A DNA stretch of 64,000 nucleotides, taken from Antitrichia curtipendula (lineage: Eukaryota; Streptophyta; Bryopsida; Hypnales; Leucodontaceae). Of the stretch, positions 48,278 to 60,287 are shown one piece after another; position 1 is the first letter of the stretch; each line of letters starts with the position of its first letter. The translations under genes were made by a program, and so were the position numbers. Where the stretch lies: positions 21,740,254 to 21,804,253 of the forward strand of contig OX579641.1 of the NCBI GenBank assembly GCA_951230915.1, in the 5' to 3' direction. Below the pieces are notes generated by a model. That model was not told where the DNA came from and did no database searches. It was given only the letters and a program-made list of their open reading frames with translations.

Positions 48278-50390
48278 TTAATCCCTAATGGATCAAATGG
48301 CGTTTTTTTTGGCAAAATAGCAATTTTGGGCAACTTATTATGAACAAAAAATATATTTTATTTCTTTGAAGTTTTCACAAAACATGTGCCTGAGGGATAG
48401 CTTTAAGGCCCAACAATTTTCAAACATTTGACTACATAGTTAAAAACTTATTGTATGATGTATAATATTTATTGCTCAATAAGCAAACCAGGAGACTAAA
48501 TAAACTTCTTTAAAAATCACTTTTTTTAAAATAAAAATTTGAAATTGGTTCTAAAGATTTATTTACATATGGAAAATTTTGAATAATTCCATTTTGATTA
48601 ATGAAATCAAAGTTACGAGGAGTTCTAGTTGTGGGTATTTATGGAATCTCTACTAAAAGATAAACTTTGAAGTCCTTTATTAACACATTTGGAAAAAACA
48701 ACCCATTAGCTATAGAATGTTTATTACAACACTACTACCATTGGTCTTGGCATTTTTCAATTCTATAAATAAATTGTTGGCAATTTAGTATTTTTGATCA
48801 TTCTCTATTTCTTTGTATTTATTATTTCTTTTCTATATGTTGTAGAATTCCAAATGATCTGAATTTTTCAAGCATATAGACAACTTACCTTGAAAAATAT
48901 ATCCAAAGAAGCACCACCATTTTAGACATTTTTTCATAATTATAAGACTTTTGAAGTGCAGCTACCCGATTTTTCGCAAGGCCCAAAAAAAGATTTTTGT
49001 CACTTCAAACGCTCATATCTTGCAATCTACACGGTGGAAATTTCTGAGTTTTTTTTCACATCTTTTTGAACCAGCGTACTGCAAGATCCTATATAGGAGA
49101 AGGCTCGAAAACAGTTCGGGCATTAAGAACCACCCCTATAGGAGTGTCCAAAACAGTGCACACGGGATGTAGAAATAGGAATTACTTTATATGGTGAGAA
49201 ACTACAAACCCATGTGTGTGATTTTAGGCTATTGAACAGGTGACATGGTTCATCATCATGTGTGATTTTACTCATAATAAAGACCTGAATTTGGTGAGTT
49301 CTGCAGAATGACTTTGAAATGTCAGAAAATAGTAAGAAAAATTGCAAAAACACATCTGAGGCTAAACCTCCTTCTATTAAAATGCTTCTCAGTCACTCCT
49401 AACTTCTTAGATTGATGTGAAATTTTAACCACACTAACAAGACTAGTATGCGCAACTTTTCAAAAAATTTAAATTAAGAACGGACATTGTATGAAGAAGA
49501 AACAAGCTTCCGAAGTTCACTGTAATCCAAAAATGTCGGGATTTTAAACTTCGAATTGCTCCCAAACATTCAAAACATTTTGGATTGACATGAAAATCTT
49601 ACTACAACAACTAGACTTTAAGGAAAATATAACCCAACAAATTTTATTGAAAAATAACATTCGATGAAGAAGATAAAAGCCTCCAAAGTTTCAGCCATCA
49701 AATGCAGCTTTGTGAACTCAAATTAAACCTGTGAGCTTTGATTGGCTTCCAAAAAATCAGTAAATCTTGTATTGATCTGAAAATTTTAACACACAAACTA
49801 GAAGAGAGAAAGAAAATTTTCCAATAATTTTTATTGAATTCAGACATCATATGCAAAAGTTACAACACTTTGAATTGATTTGAAACTATGTGAAGAAACC
49901 CTGGGGTGTTTAGCAATTACAGTAAATTTTGGTTTACAATTGGGAGTGAATTGAATTGAAACGTACAGTGGATTATTCTTGGAATCATTGTTTCTATTTA
50001 AAGGCATGGTTAGGATCATTTTTAAACTCACTGGCTCCATTCAATGGCATGTTTTGATTGATTACAGTTGCACCTATGAGCATTAATAGGGACCTATGCA
50101 CCTCTGACTTTGAAAAATCATATCTTATTCATTTCAAGTCAGAAAATTAAAATTAAAATTTTTACAGATGTGTTCCTCATTTCTCTTTCTCCCAAAAAAA
50201 TTAAGAAAAACTTTGGGTTAACCCATTTTTGTACAGAGGTATTTTTTCCCTTAGATGAGCACTTTCTGAGCCTTCTACCTTAGTTACGTGTGTTCAAAAA
50301 TGTTTTTTTTCCTAAAATTTGGTACTTCTACCATAAATGGTTGTTTTGGAGCATTATAAAATGAAAACATAGTCAAAAACCTTTGGACTG
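48278..50390. mobile_element. Nested TTAA-type element, type Y, interrupted
   Basis: It starts TTAA-TCCCTAATGGATCA and is homologous to 54100-55016 from 'ggcaaaatag' through 'gcagctacccgatttttcgc' to the 'gaaaacatagtcaaaaacctttgg' end near 50380, whose terminal TTAA is eroded. About 1.15 kb of other DNA (about 49100-50280) sits inside it. Confidence 0.55.
49411..49880. repeat. Diverged tandem repeat, units of about 173-187 bp
   Basis: The start ATTGATNTGAAA recurs at 49411, 49584, 49771 and (truncated unit) 49874. Each unit then has a 'taacacacaaactag'-like block and a 'gaagaagaaacaagcttcc'-like block. Confidence 0.6.
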
Positions 50391-51034
50391 GTGATGTGAT
50401 GTGAGCATTTTTCATTCCATTTGGACTAGTGATCTAATAGTCATAAACAATCTTGTTTTTTGGACAATCAGTAAGGCATATTCTTGAAAAAACAACTTGT
50501 AGAATTCATTTTTTATTTCAATTTTTTTTATTTTAAGAGAAAAACTTCACAAGGTTAAGATCTCTTGCTAGAATAATCTCACTGTTTCAATTCCATCTTG
50601 AAAGCTATTAGCAATTTAGTTTTTCCTTTGACCTTAAAGCTACTTCTATTTAATAATTTAATAATAAATAATTCTTTTATTTTATTCTTAAATAAAAAAA
50701 TTCTAGATTGTCAACTCAATTCTTCAATACAAAAAATAAGAAGTTTTAAAATCAATAGTGCAAAAAATTAAACTAACAAGATTCAAAATTTAAGAAATCT
50801 AGTCAAACAAGCTAGAATATAATTTATTTGCTTCACTTGAAATGCAGATTTTATCCTGCAATCTACACAATCAAAGTTTCTGAAAAAAAGTTCAAACATT
50901 CTTACACTAGTCTAGTGCAAGATCCTATGCCAGATAGATATGATAAAAATAATTCTTAAAGTGTTTTGCGGAAATGACAGTATGGAGTGTGTTTTCGATG
51001 TTTTGTTTTTTTAACTTTAAACTTTAGGGGGTAA

Positions 51035-51863
51035 AGATCTTTGCAAAGTTGCCATATTTTTATCATTTGATATCGAAACGTGCCTATCCTTTCCAGTTTC
51101 CACAATTTAATCATTTGTGTGACAGTTTGTTTGGTGACGACGGACTTGATTTCCTGCCCTCTTGACAAGAAAGTCAAAAGAGTTGGTGCAATCAGATTGA
51201 TGATAAATTTTTATCTCTGCAAGGGGGGTGTCCGTCGTACGTCATGGATCGATGAGTTTGACTTGAGTGTGCTCTCATTTACAACAAGAAAAAATGGAAC
51301 ACCTGACTTTATTAATTTTGTTCTGAGTTCTTTTCTCAAACTGTCGTGAACAGGGCATTCATTCACGACCCACCTCAAAACCGCCACCTTTTGCTTTTGT
51401 GTGTAGTTACTACCAGCCCTTTTTTTTTATACTTTTTTGAGAAAGTGCCAGGATGGCGATCACTTCAAATTTGGTGAAGCATTGTATTTCTACATCCATT
51501 CATCTTTTGGACAAAAAAACACCTTTCAATCATGTTCATGCACTTTTTCATCCAAATTTGGCGACTTCATAACATTCAGTAGCCTTCATGGAGGCTGTCT
51601 TTCCCTCCCTGGACGCCTCATCCACGATGTTCATCCACGCCTCATTAATCTAAGCTGCAGTACAAGGAGTGCGGCATTAGATTCATGGTGCGCTCCATTT
51701 CCTTTTTATAATTTCAAGATTGAACATACAAATAAATATGATTTACAAAGAAAATTGGTTTGCCTAAAATCTAAGCTAGAATCATGATTAGCATACCAAG
51801 GCAGTCTTCTGTGTGACCATTACAATAATTTACTTTTCATTTGTTGAATGTCAAGAAAAGCTC
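51035..51863. other. Intergenic stretch, no gene seen
   Basis: Mixed composition with short open frames on both strands. No recognised domain or delimited repeat. Confidence 0.4.
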
Positions 51864-52441
51864 CTTATATACCTATGTGGTGGTAGGAGTTAGAACAACC
51901 CGTGTGGGATATGTTAATTTAGAATTTGTAGTTTCTCAACCACTCATAGTTAAAATCAAAAGTAGGAATTGTGATTGAAGTATAATTTCAGACCTCATTT
52001 AGGAATAGTATAATAAAAAATTTCAAAAAAAATTGAACTATGAAAAGTTGGTAAATTAAGATAAATTTCATCTCCAAAAATCCATTTGAGATTATGATTC
52101 TCCAATCAAAAGTTTTGGACAAATTTCAGAGAGGATGCTTGAAAATGTCAAAAACAGATTCCCTTCCAACCCCTATCTGAAATTTATACATAACTTTTGA
52201 TTGGAGGATCAAAATCCCAAAAGAATTTTTGGAGATAAATCTTAACTTCATTTCGCAACTTTTTTCAGTTCAAAGTTTGTTTTTTAAAGTTTTTATACTA
52301 TGCCTAAATGAGGTCTGAAAATCTACTATAATCACAATTGTTGCTTTGATTACACTATGAGTGGTTGAGAGAATACGAATTCTAATTTACATATCCCACA
52401 TTGTTTATTTTACCTCCTACCACCCCATAGGTATATAAATA
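51864..52441. repeat. Large foldback repeat, copy c (most complete)
   Basis: The outer left CTTATATACCTATGTGGTGG mirrors the right end (inverse: 'tttatatacctatggggtgg'). Arms of about 240-280 bp run inward through 'gtgggatatgt', 'tctcaaccactcat' and 'cctcattta', to the core shared with copies a and b. It can fold into one long hairpin. Confidence 0.75.
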
Positions 52442-52716
52442 GTTGTCTTTGCATTCTAAGTTACAAAACACATTTGTCTTAAGAAGCATTGCAAGGAAAT
52501 TTGAATGCTAAAATTCATTGGTTCAATGATTTGACAATTATTTTGTATAAAACTCATATTTTGTGTACTGTTTGAATTGATAATACTTGAATTTATAGTA
52601 CTCCGAGTCTAGATTTATTGCACTGTTAGAATTGAAAGTAGTATTTTTTTTACCCCAAGTCTGTGGTAGCCACCCTGCCACTCTGACAAATTTCGACACG
52701 TTTCAATTAGCTATTG

Positions 52717-52781
52717 ATGGTGTGGAATATTCCACACCATATCATCCGGCGGATGAAATGGTGTGAAATATTCCACACCAT
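52717..52781. repeat. Compound palindrome: three palindromes in 65 bp
   Basis: 52717-52740 is a perfect 24-bp palindrome with half-site ATGGTGTGGAAT. 52758-52781 is the same with one mismatch (ATGGTGTGAAAT). Between them lies TCATCCG-G-CGGATGA, palindromic around one base. The whole block is also an inverted repeat of itself. It could form cruciforms or offer paired dyad sites. Confidence 0.9.
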
Positions 52782-53319
52782 TCTGTCAAGGAGAAGGCAA
52801 CCCTTCCCTCTGCTACTGAATGTTATGTTCATCCACATTTTTCAAAGAAATGGAAAATATTTGGTAAACAAAGACTATTTTTTTTTGGCAAAAAATAAAA
52901 ATTTATTTTGAAATGGTGCAACTTTGGCCCTATGGTGTCAAAAAAGGATTGTTTATTATTATTATTATTATTAAATTGATCAAATTTATGTTGATTTTCA
53001 TATTGGCACTTGAAAAGAGGTTCCAACATACCTCAAAACATGAAATTTGCACATCCTATCCAATAGTTACAAAAGAACAAAGTTTTGGTTCTAAAATATC
53101 GTACATGAAGGTCTGATTCACCACCCATGTGCCAAAATCGAATTTCCATGTCAGATTCTCAGGGGGGCCATGTCACTTTACACCATTCACAAGATGGCAA
53201 GTGGAACTTTTTAACAAAAAAGACTTAATTCCTATTGACTAATAGAAAGATGGTATTGGAGCACTAGTAAAATACCAAAACTTGTTGCCAAAAGCTCGTA
53301 AAGGCACTAGACTTTTCAC

Positions 53320-53480
53320 TAATTAAATAGTGAAATTAGGTTGTTTGAATAATTAGGTTGCCTTATCGTAAGAAAATTACTTACAAGTCATCAAAGTTAA
53401 TAGATATTTCTACAAATATTTCCATTATACACACCGAGGTTTATCAATCCCAGTTACAACAATTAATACAAAAATTGTGA
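53320..53480. repeat. Dispersed repeat C, copy 1
   Basis: Matches 55975-56135: 'aaatagtgaaattaggttg', then 'aataatta', 'ccttatc..aagaaa', 'catcaaagt', and 'tttatgaatttcaattacaacaat'-like blocks in the same order. Confidence 0.6.
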
Positions 53481-53769
53481 AAAATGATTTTGGCTTTACT
53501 AAAGTGAATGAAGGATCTATCAAAGGTAATTTTTCTACAGTAGTTCCACTATATACAAATAGGTGATAGCAAATGTTCTGTTTCGTGCATTCTTCTATGG
53601 ATAAATTTTACAATATAAAAGCTCAAAACCATTTTATTATTGTTGCTATGACTTTCTTCATTTTGTTATCGTTTGGAATTTGACTTTGCACTTTTTATTT
53701 CAAACAAAAGATATAAATTTCAAGCTTTTGTGGCAAAATTAGTTGTTAGAAATTAAAGAGAATTAATAA

Positions 53770-53922
53770 ATGGTCAATTTCATTAAAATGACAATATTAT
53801 TGAACTTTGGCGCTTTTACAGTTTAGATTGACCGTTCTAAACTCTATACTTGTCCTAGATGGTCAAAATGTCACACCATTGAAATGGTGCGATAATACTA
53901 CCATTTTAATGAAATTGACCAT
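53770..53922. mobile_element. MITE with GGTCAATTTCATTAAAATG termini
   Basis: The left end ATGGTCAATTTCATTAAAAT and right end are inverse copies over about 21 bp, continuing imperfectly through a TATTAT block. Length is 153 bp. A relative in opposite orientation lies at 62001-62188. No clear target duplication was found. Confidence 0.65.
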
Positions 53923-54099
53923 ATAAATAGTATCTTCATTTTTGCAAGTCTTCCTACAACTCTTCCCAAGATTAAACAAAACTCAATTTTACAAATATAC
54001 TTAAACATACTTCATCGACATCCATTTTATGTACCTCCCACAGTTAGGAATTGAAAACATCAACATCCAACCTCTAGATTAAACTACCTCATGAGCTCG

Positions 54100-55016
54100 T
54101 TAACCCCTAAAGGACCATCATGCGTTTTTTGGCAATATAGAATTTTTTGGCAGGTACCTATGACTAGAGATTTTCATATTTTTGACTGAAATTTTAATAG
54201 AAGCTATGCACAAGGAATATCTTTCATGTGCACTAAACTTCATGACATTTGGAAATACGAGCCTAATATGTGTGTTTTTTCTCGACCGGGTAGTTCGAGC
54301 AGATAAAAAAAAAGCACTTTTTTCAGAAACAAAAATTTGAAATTGGTTTCTAGAATTATATATACATGGAAAGCTTTTATTCATTCCATTTTGACCAATG
54401 AGTCAAAAGTTATGAAGAGTTTAGTTTGCGGACAGTTATGGAATCTGTACTCTAAAATAAACTTTGAAGTCCTTTATTTTACTCAATTCTCAATATTTTT
54501 TGAAAAAAATAAAATTGTAGGATGTAGATTGTTTATTAGAACATTTTGACCATTGGGATTGGCATTTTTCAATTCCATATCTAAATTACTAACAATTTTG
54601 TATTTTGAATCATTATGTACTACGTTCTACTTACTATTTTATTCGTATATGTTGTACAATTCCAAATGATGTAAAATTCTTAAGCATGTAGCCAACTTGT
54701 CTAGGCCAAAGAATCCAAAGAAGCACTACCATTTTGGACATTTTTTCATAGAAAAGTGAGCTTCTGAAGTGCAGCTGCCCGATTTTTTGCACAGTCAAAG
54801 AAACAATTTCAGTGATTTTGAATGCTTCTATCTTGCAATCCACGTGGTGGAAATTTCTGAAACTTTTACCACATGTTCTCACGTCAGCATACTACAAGAT
54901 CCCACGGTTACATGTGTCAAAAAAAGTGTTTTTTTCAAAAATTTAGTACTTGTACTAAAAATGGCAGTTCTTGAGCATTTTCGGTGAAAACATAGTCATG
55001 AAACTTTAGGGGTTAA
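54100..55016. mobile_element. TTAA-bounded TIR element, type Y, 917 bp
   Basis: The left end is TTAA-CCCCTAAAGGACC and the right end CTTTAGGGG-TTAA. The interior is homologous to the nested type Y copy at 48278-50390. No transposase frame. Confidence 0.78.
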
Positions 55017-55290
55017 TATGAATTTTGCCCCACTTCCAGTAATATTAATTCAAAAAAAAATACAGAGTAATAATTTTGAGCATTAATTTTTTTATTGATT
55101 TCGATATTATGAGAAAAATGGAAGGGAAAACCAAAATATTCCCCAATCGATAAAGTACCAGTGAGAAATTAAAGAAATAAGAAAAAAAAAAAAAATATTT
55201 GTTCCTCACCAACGAACACGAGGTATACAACTGTCAAACCCCACACTCCAAGCCGCAATTTCAAACGTCAGCATCCCTCGTCATTTTCTA

Positions 55291-55374
55291 TTTCTTTTTC
55301 CTTTTCCTTTTCCTTTTCCTTTTTCATTGCAGACAGTATCCGCCTTTTCCTTTTCCTTTTCCTTTTCTTTTCTT
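55291..55374. repeat. TTTTCC-type polypyrimidine repeat in two blocks
   Basis: Hexanucleotide-like CCTTTT units at 55291-55325 and 55343-55374, separated by an 18-bp spacer of mixed sequence. Confidence 0.85.
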
Positions 55375-55974
55375 GGGGGGCTCAAATGTCTTTTTTCATT
55401 ACTTGTGGAGCTACTGACAAGTTTAATCGATGAATCTTTGTGAACAGAAGCTAACCTCGGATGAATCAGTTACAGCTTTCATCACTATTGAGAACCGGAT
55501 CCGTTTGCATGTCACGGTTTTAGGACGCTACAGTTTGGCAGTTTTCGTCTCAAAATCAGCCCAACTGTACGGGCTCTAATTCCAGGTGCACCATCATTAG
55601 ACCAGCGAAACTCTTATAATGGTTCCTTTTTCTTGTGTCAAAAAAAAGAAAAAAGAAAAAGAAAAACTCTTATAATGGGTTCCTTTGCCTCACAAAAAAT
55701 TAAAAAATTAAATCTTAAAATGGGCTCCCTCTATTCTTGATGTAAGTTTTGTGGGGAATTATAATATGCTCTGCATCTCAATCGTTTCCGTTAAAAAATC
55801 CTCATCTGACATGCCCGTAATCATCTCTATTCTATAATACAACATACCGTGGATACATATAATTTGTATCTCAACTTGGATTGACAATGCAGATTCTGCC
55901 TTTTAAATAGTATAGACTCCGTGTATGTTTTGTTTTATTTTGATTTGTTCCTCAACAACAGCTACACTAAATAA

Positions 55975-56135
55975 ATAGTAAATAGTGAAATTAGGTTGCC
56001 TAAATAATTACATTGTCTTATCCCAAGAAAGTTATTTTACATGCCATCAAAGTCAACATACATTTGTACATATATTTTCATTTGAACATATGAAGATTTA
56101 TGAATTTCAATTACAACAATACCAAAAATTCAAAA
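55975..56135. repeat. Dispersed repeat C, copy 2
   Basis: See 53320-53480; same motif order and orientation, no defined termini. Confidence 0.6.
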
Positions 56136-58691
56136 GTAGTGCACTCCTACGTAATAACAATAAACATTTATATTGTGTTAGATGTCAAGAAATTAGTGTG
56201 GGGCGACCATCTTTCACTATTTAATGCAGAGCTTCTTGAATACATGTTTATAGACAATCTGACCTTCAATAGAGTGTCTAAAAATTATTTAACCCTTGAA
56301 GGTTGGATGGTGTTTTAGAAGAGGAAAAAGCTTAAATTGCCAAGTTTTGGTGCAGTGTCCAAAAGCTTTTTTATTTTTTTATTTTTTAAATTAAATAATT
56401 AATTTTTAATTTCAACTGTACAAAAATATATTAAAGCAACAGAATTAGCTTTAATGTTGTACCAACTTTCACAAGACAACTATAAATGTGTAATTTCTTT
56501 TTGTGTATACTAAACATGGTTTTTATGGGGACCCATACTAATTAATAGATATTACACACTATATAAATATTTACCTTTGTTGTACATCAATAGTTATTGA
56601 AGTTCATTTTAACCCTTTAGAGCTCTAAAAAATCCTAATTATGAACAATAAACAAAGAGTTTCTAGGGACTTTTGTAACCATATAACTTCTTTTTAATTC
56701 AAACTAATGCTTGAAGTTTTTTTTAAGTACGATGAATTTGAGGTTAAACTAAAAAAAATGAAAAAAATGAAATATACAAAATATATATAATATATATGCA
56801 CACAAAAAGATATAAGCAAAATTTATGCAAAAATTCAAGAAAAGATTCCAATGCTAACGATTAAAGCATGAATGTATCATAATGTAACATAATGCTTTTA
56901 TGGAACATTCCCACCTCACTTCAACTTGAAAGAGAAGAACAAAAGAGTGTCAACTTGAGAATACTCACACCCTTGCAATTGAGGAGCTCAAGACACTACC
57001 ACTATGGATGAAAAATGCTCTTCAATCCTCCAAATATTCTTGAGGGACAACTTCCAAGTTTAAGTTTAGATACTTTGTTCCTAGGCTTTTCACACTAAGG
57101 TCACATTGATTCTATAGCTGAAGTGCTTGTTAAGCTAGGATAAATGTATTTTTGTCAACTTAAAAGACAAACCACTATTGCAACGTTGTACACAAGGATT
57201 ATATAATTTTGGGCTAATTCTCTTGTTCAAATACCAAATTGCACATGACATTTGTGAAAATAGAGAAACTACCAATCTAAGATAATGACTACTTGTTGGA
57301 AGAATTTTTTTGAAAGAAGGAACCATTTTTAGTCGATTCATTTAGCTAACTAGCCTTACAATTTATTTCAACTTACTATAGTCATGTCTCCAATTGAAAA
57401 GATTTTTCTTTTTGTTGAAATTGAATATACTTTAAGGCCTATGAATTTGACACATACTTTCTCCACCTTTCAAAGCATTAATAGCAACATTGAAAGAAAT
57501 ATAGGGTTTGGACAAGATATGATGATAGAACAATGTTACATGACAAATAAAAGATACCTTTAGATTTTTTGAGTTTAACATTGTTTAGTTTCACAATAAG
57601 ATTCTTTGTGCTAGTCTAAATTCTAATATGGAATCTACGATTATTTGTTTTCTTTCATTGTGGGATTTCTTGCAATCTTTAATTGAAGGCTGGTATTCTT
57701 TCATATGTATTCATTATTCATGTACAAAGATATGTATGCAAAATACAATTATACATATATTTACTTGTAGAAGATATTTTCAAAATCAAGGAACATTGTA
57801 TACAAAGCAACCAAACCTCATGACAAATAGTGAGCATATGTCTCAAATGCCATTCATCACAATAAAAAAAAAAGGACTTTTGAAGCTACACCAAGATATA
57901 GTATTAGAGTTTTATACCCAAAGTTCATATGAACGCCAAGCTTGTACCCATATGTACTTTTGACACCAAGCTCTGATATTCATGCTCCAAAAAACACTTT
58001 TCTATTAGTGCACCTTGAAAAGCAAGCATAATTGTACATTGATAGAGATCATGCACTACATGCACATATATATATGCAAATTTTATATTATCATATACAC
58101 ATGTCCACCAGTGAACCTTGCTAAAGTAAATATGTGTTACAAGTCGCATGTAAGCTAGCTCTTAGTAGGGTAGCATTCTATCGATGCAAAGCCTCCTCCC
58201 CTTGGATCCTTGAATCCTCCGCTTTGATCCAAAGCCAACAAAAGACAAAAAACAGTTAACACTGAATTGAAGCAATTTCTTTTTCTTCTGAAAGCAACGG
58301 TGTGTAAGCTTATAGCGAGCAGCAGTGTACACTTGTCTGCTTCCCCAACGCACTCGACGGTACAAACTCCCTCTTGTGATGACAGCCGAAGATTCCCTTC
58401 GTCCAAAAAACGTTTATAATAAGCAAAACAAAAAAATCACACCAAATAGCGGTTTCGTCACGGCAGTGATGCCCGGAGACCTGGGAAAACAATTGAATAA
58501 TTTCCACTTTTAAAAAAAATTGAAAATTGTGCGCAAAATAGCAGCAACCAGTCTTACCCAGCCCGGTTTCCCCTCTTTTGCCACTCATCATTATTTTTTT
58601 GCGTTGGCGTGCCGGAAGGATGGGCGCTTCCGCACTTCCGTCCGTCCGTCCGTCTGTCCTGGGGTTGTAAAAAAAATCCATCCCGTGGGGC

Positions 58692-58699
58692 TATAAAAA
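58692..58699 (+). promoter_or_regulatory. TATA box
   Basis: TATAAAAA in a GC-rich setting (GGGGC-TATAAAAA-GGAGCGG), the best TATA consensus I saw in the window. A start site would be expected near 58717-58727. Confidence 0.4.
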
Positions 58700-58711
58700 G
58701 GAGCGGTTGAG

Positions 58712-58861
58712 ATGACAGGAATGTCGCCAGCGGAGGCGCAGGCGGCGGAGGAGGCTCTAAAACAGCAGCCTTGGCTCCGTTTTTTAAACCTTTCCTTAAG
58801 CTTTTGGGGACATTGTTCATTTCCTCCGGTGTCGTCTAGCGCGAGAGCCTTGACACGATGA
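58712..58861 (+). CDS. Possible 49-residue open frame after the TATA box
   Basis: ATG to TGA, 50 codons, starting MTGMSPAEAQAAEEALKQQP. The first 20 residues are Ala/Glu-rich and amphipathic, the rest Ser-rich. I do not recognise it. The first ATG is only 20 bp from the TATA box, so the second ATG (58721) is likelier if it is translated at all. Chance is a real alternative. Confidence 0.2.
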   Translation: MTGMSPAEAQAAEEALKQQPWLRFLNLSLSFWGHCSFPPVSSSARALTR

Positions 58862-60287
58862 AGATTCGCTCCCTGCAACTAGGTCGTTCGTCTACTTGTC
58901 GATCCCCCATTTCTTCACTTTTGTAATATAAAAAATTTCTTCTCAATTTTTCTATTTTTGGGGCATTGATTCCAATCGAGGGTCCACCAGACTCCCAACT
59001 AATTCCAACTGCTCTGGGAATCATCACCCGGTCGTTGCTCCAACTTCCAGTGCAACTTGCGTTCCGTCGCTTCCACCCACCTGCACGGAAATCATCGATT
59101 GCTGCATATAACAACTTATCTGACGATGCTTTTTTTTTTTAAGCCAGTGGAAGGAAGCAGGAGGGTGCATTGTCTCATGATGTGAAACTCCCTCGTAACT
59201 TAATAACTTGCATGTATGAAGTTCGTGGGATTCAGCTGTTGTGGATCACGACAGTACTGTAGCCAGGCCTGCAGAATTCAAGCTATTCTGCCGAAGAATG
59301 TTGTGTGGGTTGGGTTGGGGAAGTTTGGAGTTTTGTGATCACAGTTCTTTTGGATGTCTGTTGTGCTCTGCCAGGGGAGTCTCGTAACGAAACTCCCCGA
59401 TTTGGATCATTCTTTCCAATTGCTCGGTCACCTCTAGATGTCACAGTTACTGTAGTCTTGCATTTCGAAAACCAAGCCGTGAGACCAGAGGCTAATTGCT
59501 AGGGCTTCCATTACGTCTAATAATACTCTTCTGTTAGTTCTGTACGTTTATTTCTGCAAACGTAACCTGGTGATGTCATGGCTGGTTCGATCAGGTTGGA
59601 TGCACATGCGGCAGGGTCCCTCAAATCAACAAGGTGAGACGGAAATGGGAACTGAGATTGGTATTGTTGAAATGTATCTACTTTCGTACTTATTCTTATT
59701 CTTTTGAGAGAAGTGATGGTGTCGATTAAAAAATAAATTAAAGAAAGAGAAGAAACTAACATGCTTTCATCCTTGTTCATCCTTGTCTTATTAGTACACT
59801 TTAGCTAAAACTTCAGTGACTGTTCATGTGTTTGTTGTACATACTGCAATCCGAAGTTGAAGTGCTGCTAAAGTTTTGCGGTGTACGAAATTCCTCGATG
59901 CGGTGTACGAAACTTCGGAATGCGGTGTACAGTACACAACTTCGGAATGCGGGGCACGAGCTGGTAATTGCATATCATGTGATTCTGCTTACCACAGATT
60001 CGCTGCAGATTTCTTAACTTTACTAATCCTGCAAGGATGGAGCCTATGACGTGCAGTCAAACGTCAATGTTCTTCGCTGTTCCATTTGCCAACGAAGAAA
60101 GAACTACAACTCATAACAAAGAGTTGGAGTGACCTTGTATGCTCCATGTAAAGATAGTACATTAGGAAACTTGTTTAAAAAAAATGGAATTTCTCCAACA
60201 AATCTTTGTCATTGATTCATGTAGAGCGTTTTTTCTTCTTCCCATGGATGTATTACATGATTTGTCTTGAAGCTTCCTCAATGAATA

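Larger units (their letters stand above)
48043..51034. mobile_element. TTAA-type element, type 1, expanded by nested insertions
   Basis: The left end is TTAA-CCCCTAAAGTCTC and the right end CTTTAGGGG-GTAA (one base of TTAA changed). The first 230 bp and the last 640 bp are homologous to the two halves of 11577-12507. The middle is foreign: a type Y element from 48278, itself interrupted between about 49100 and 50280. Confidence 0.65.
55017..58150. other. AT-rich intergenic DNA
   Basis: Contains the polypyrimidine tract (55291-55374) and repeat C copy 2 (55975-56135). TTAACCCTTGAAG at 56289 and TTAACCCTTTAG at 56609 look like left ends of further TTAA elements, but I find no matching right ends. 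Confidence 0.4.
58151..60287. other. GC-richer patch, possible promoter or unknown transcript
   Basis: Composition here resembles the regions upstream of the two strong genes. It contains a consensus TATA box (58692), a TCCG-type run near 58635-58660, many short open frames on both strands without recognised domains, and a small repeat with CGGTGTAC units at about 59879-59950. I cannot name a gene. Confidence 0.35.

Noticed and set aside
58155..58406. Minus-strand frame resembling a small secreted peptide
   Set aside because: It has no ATG at its start and no known peptide motif; the hydrophobic stretch is short and could be chance.
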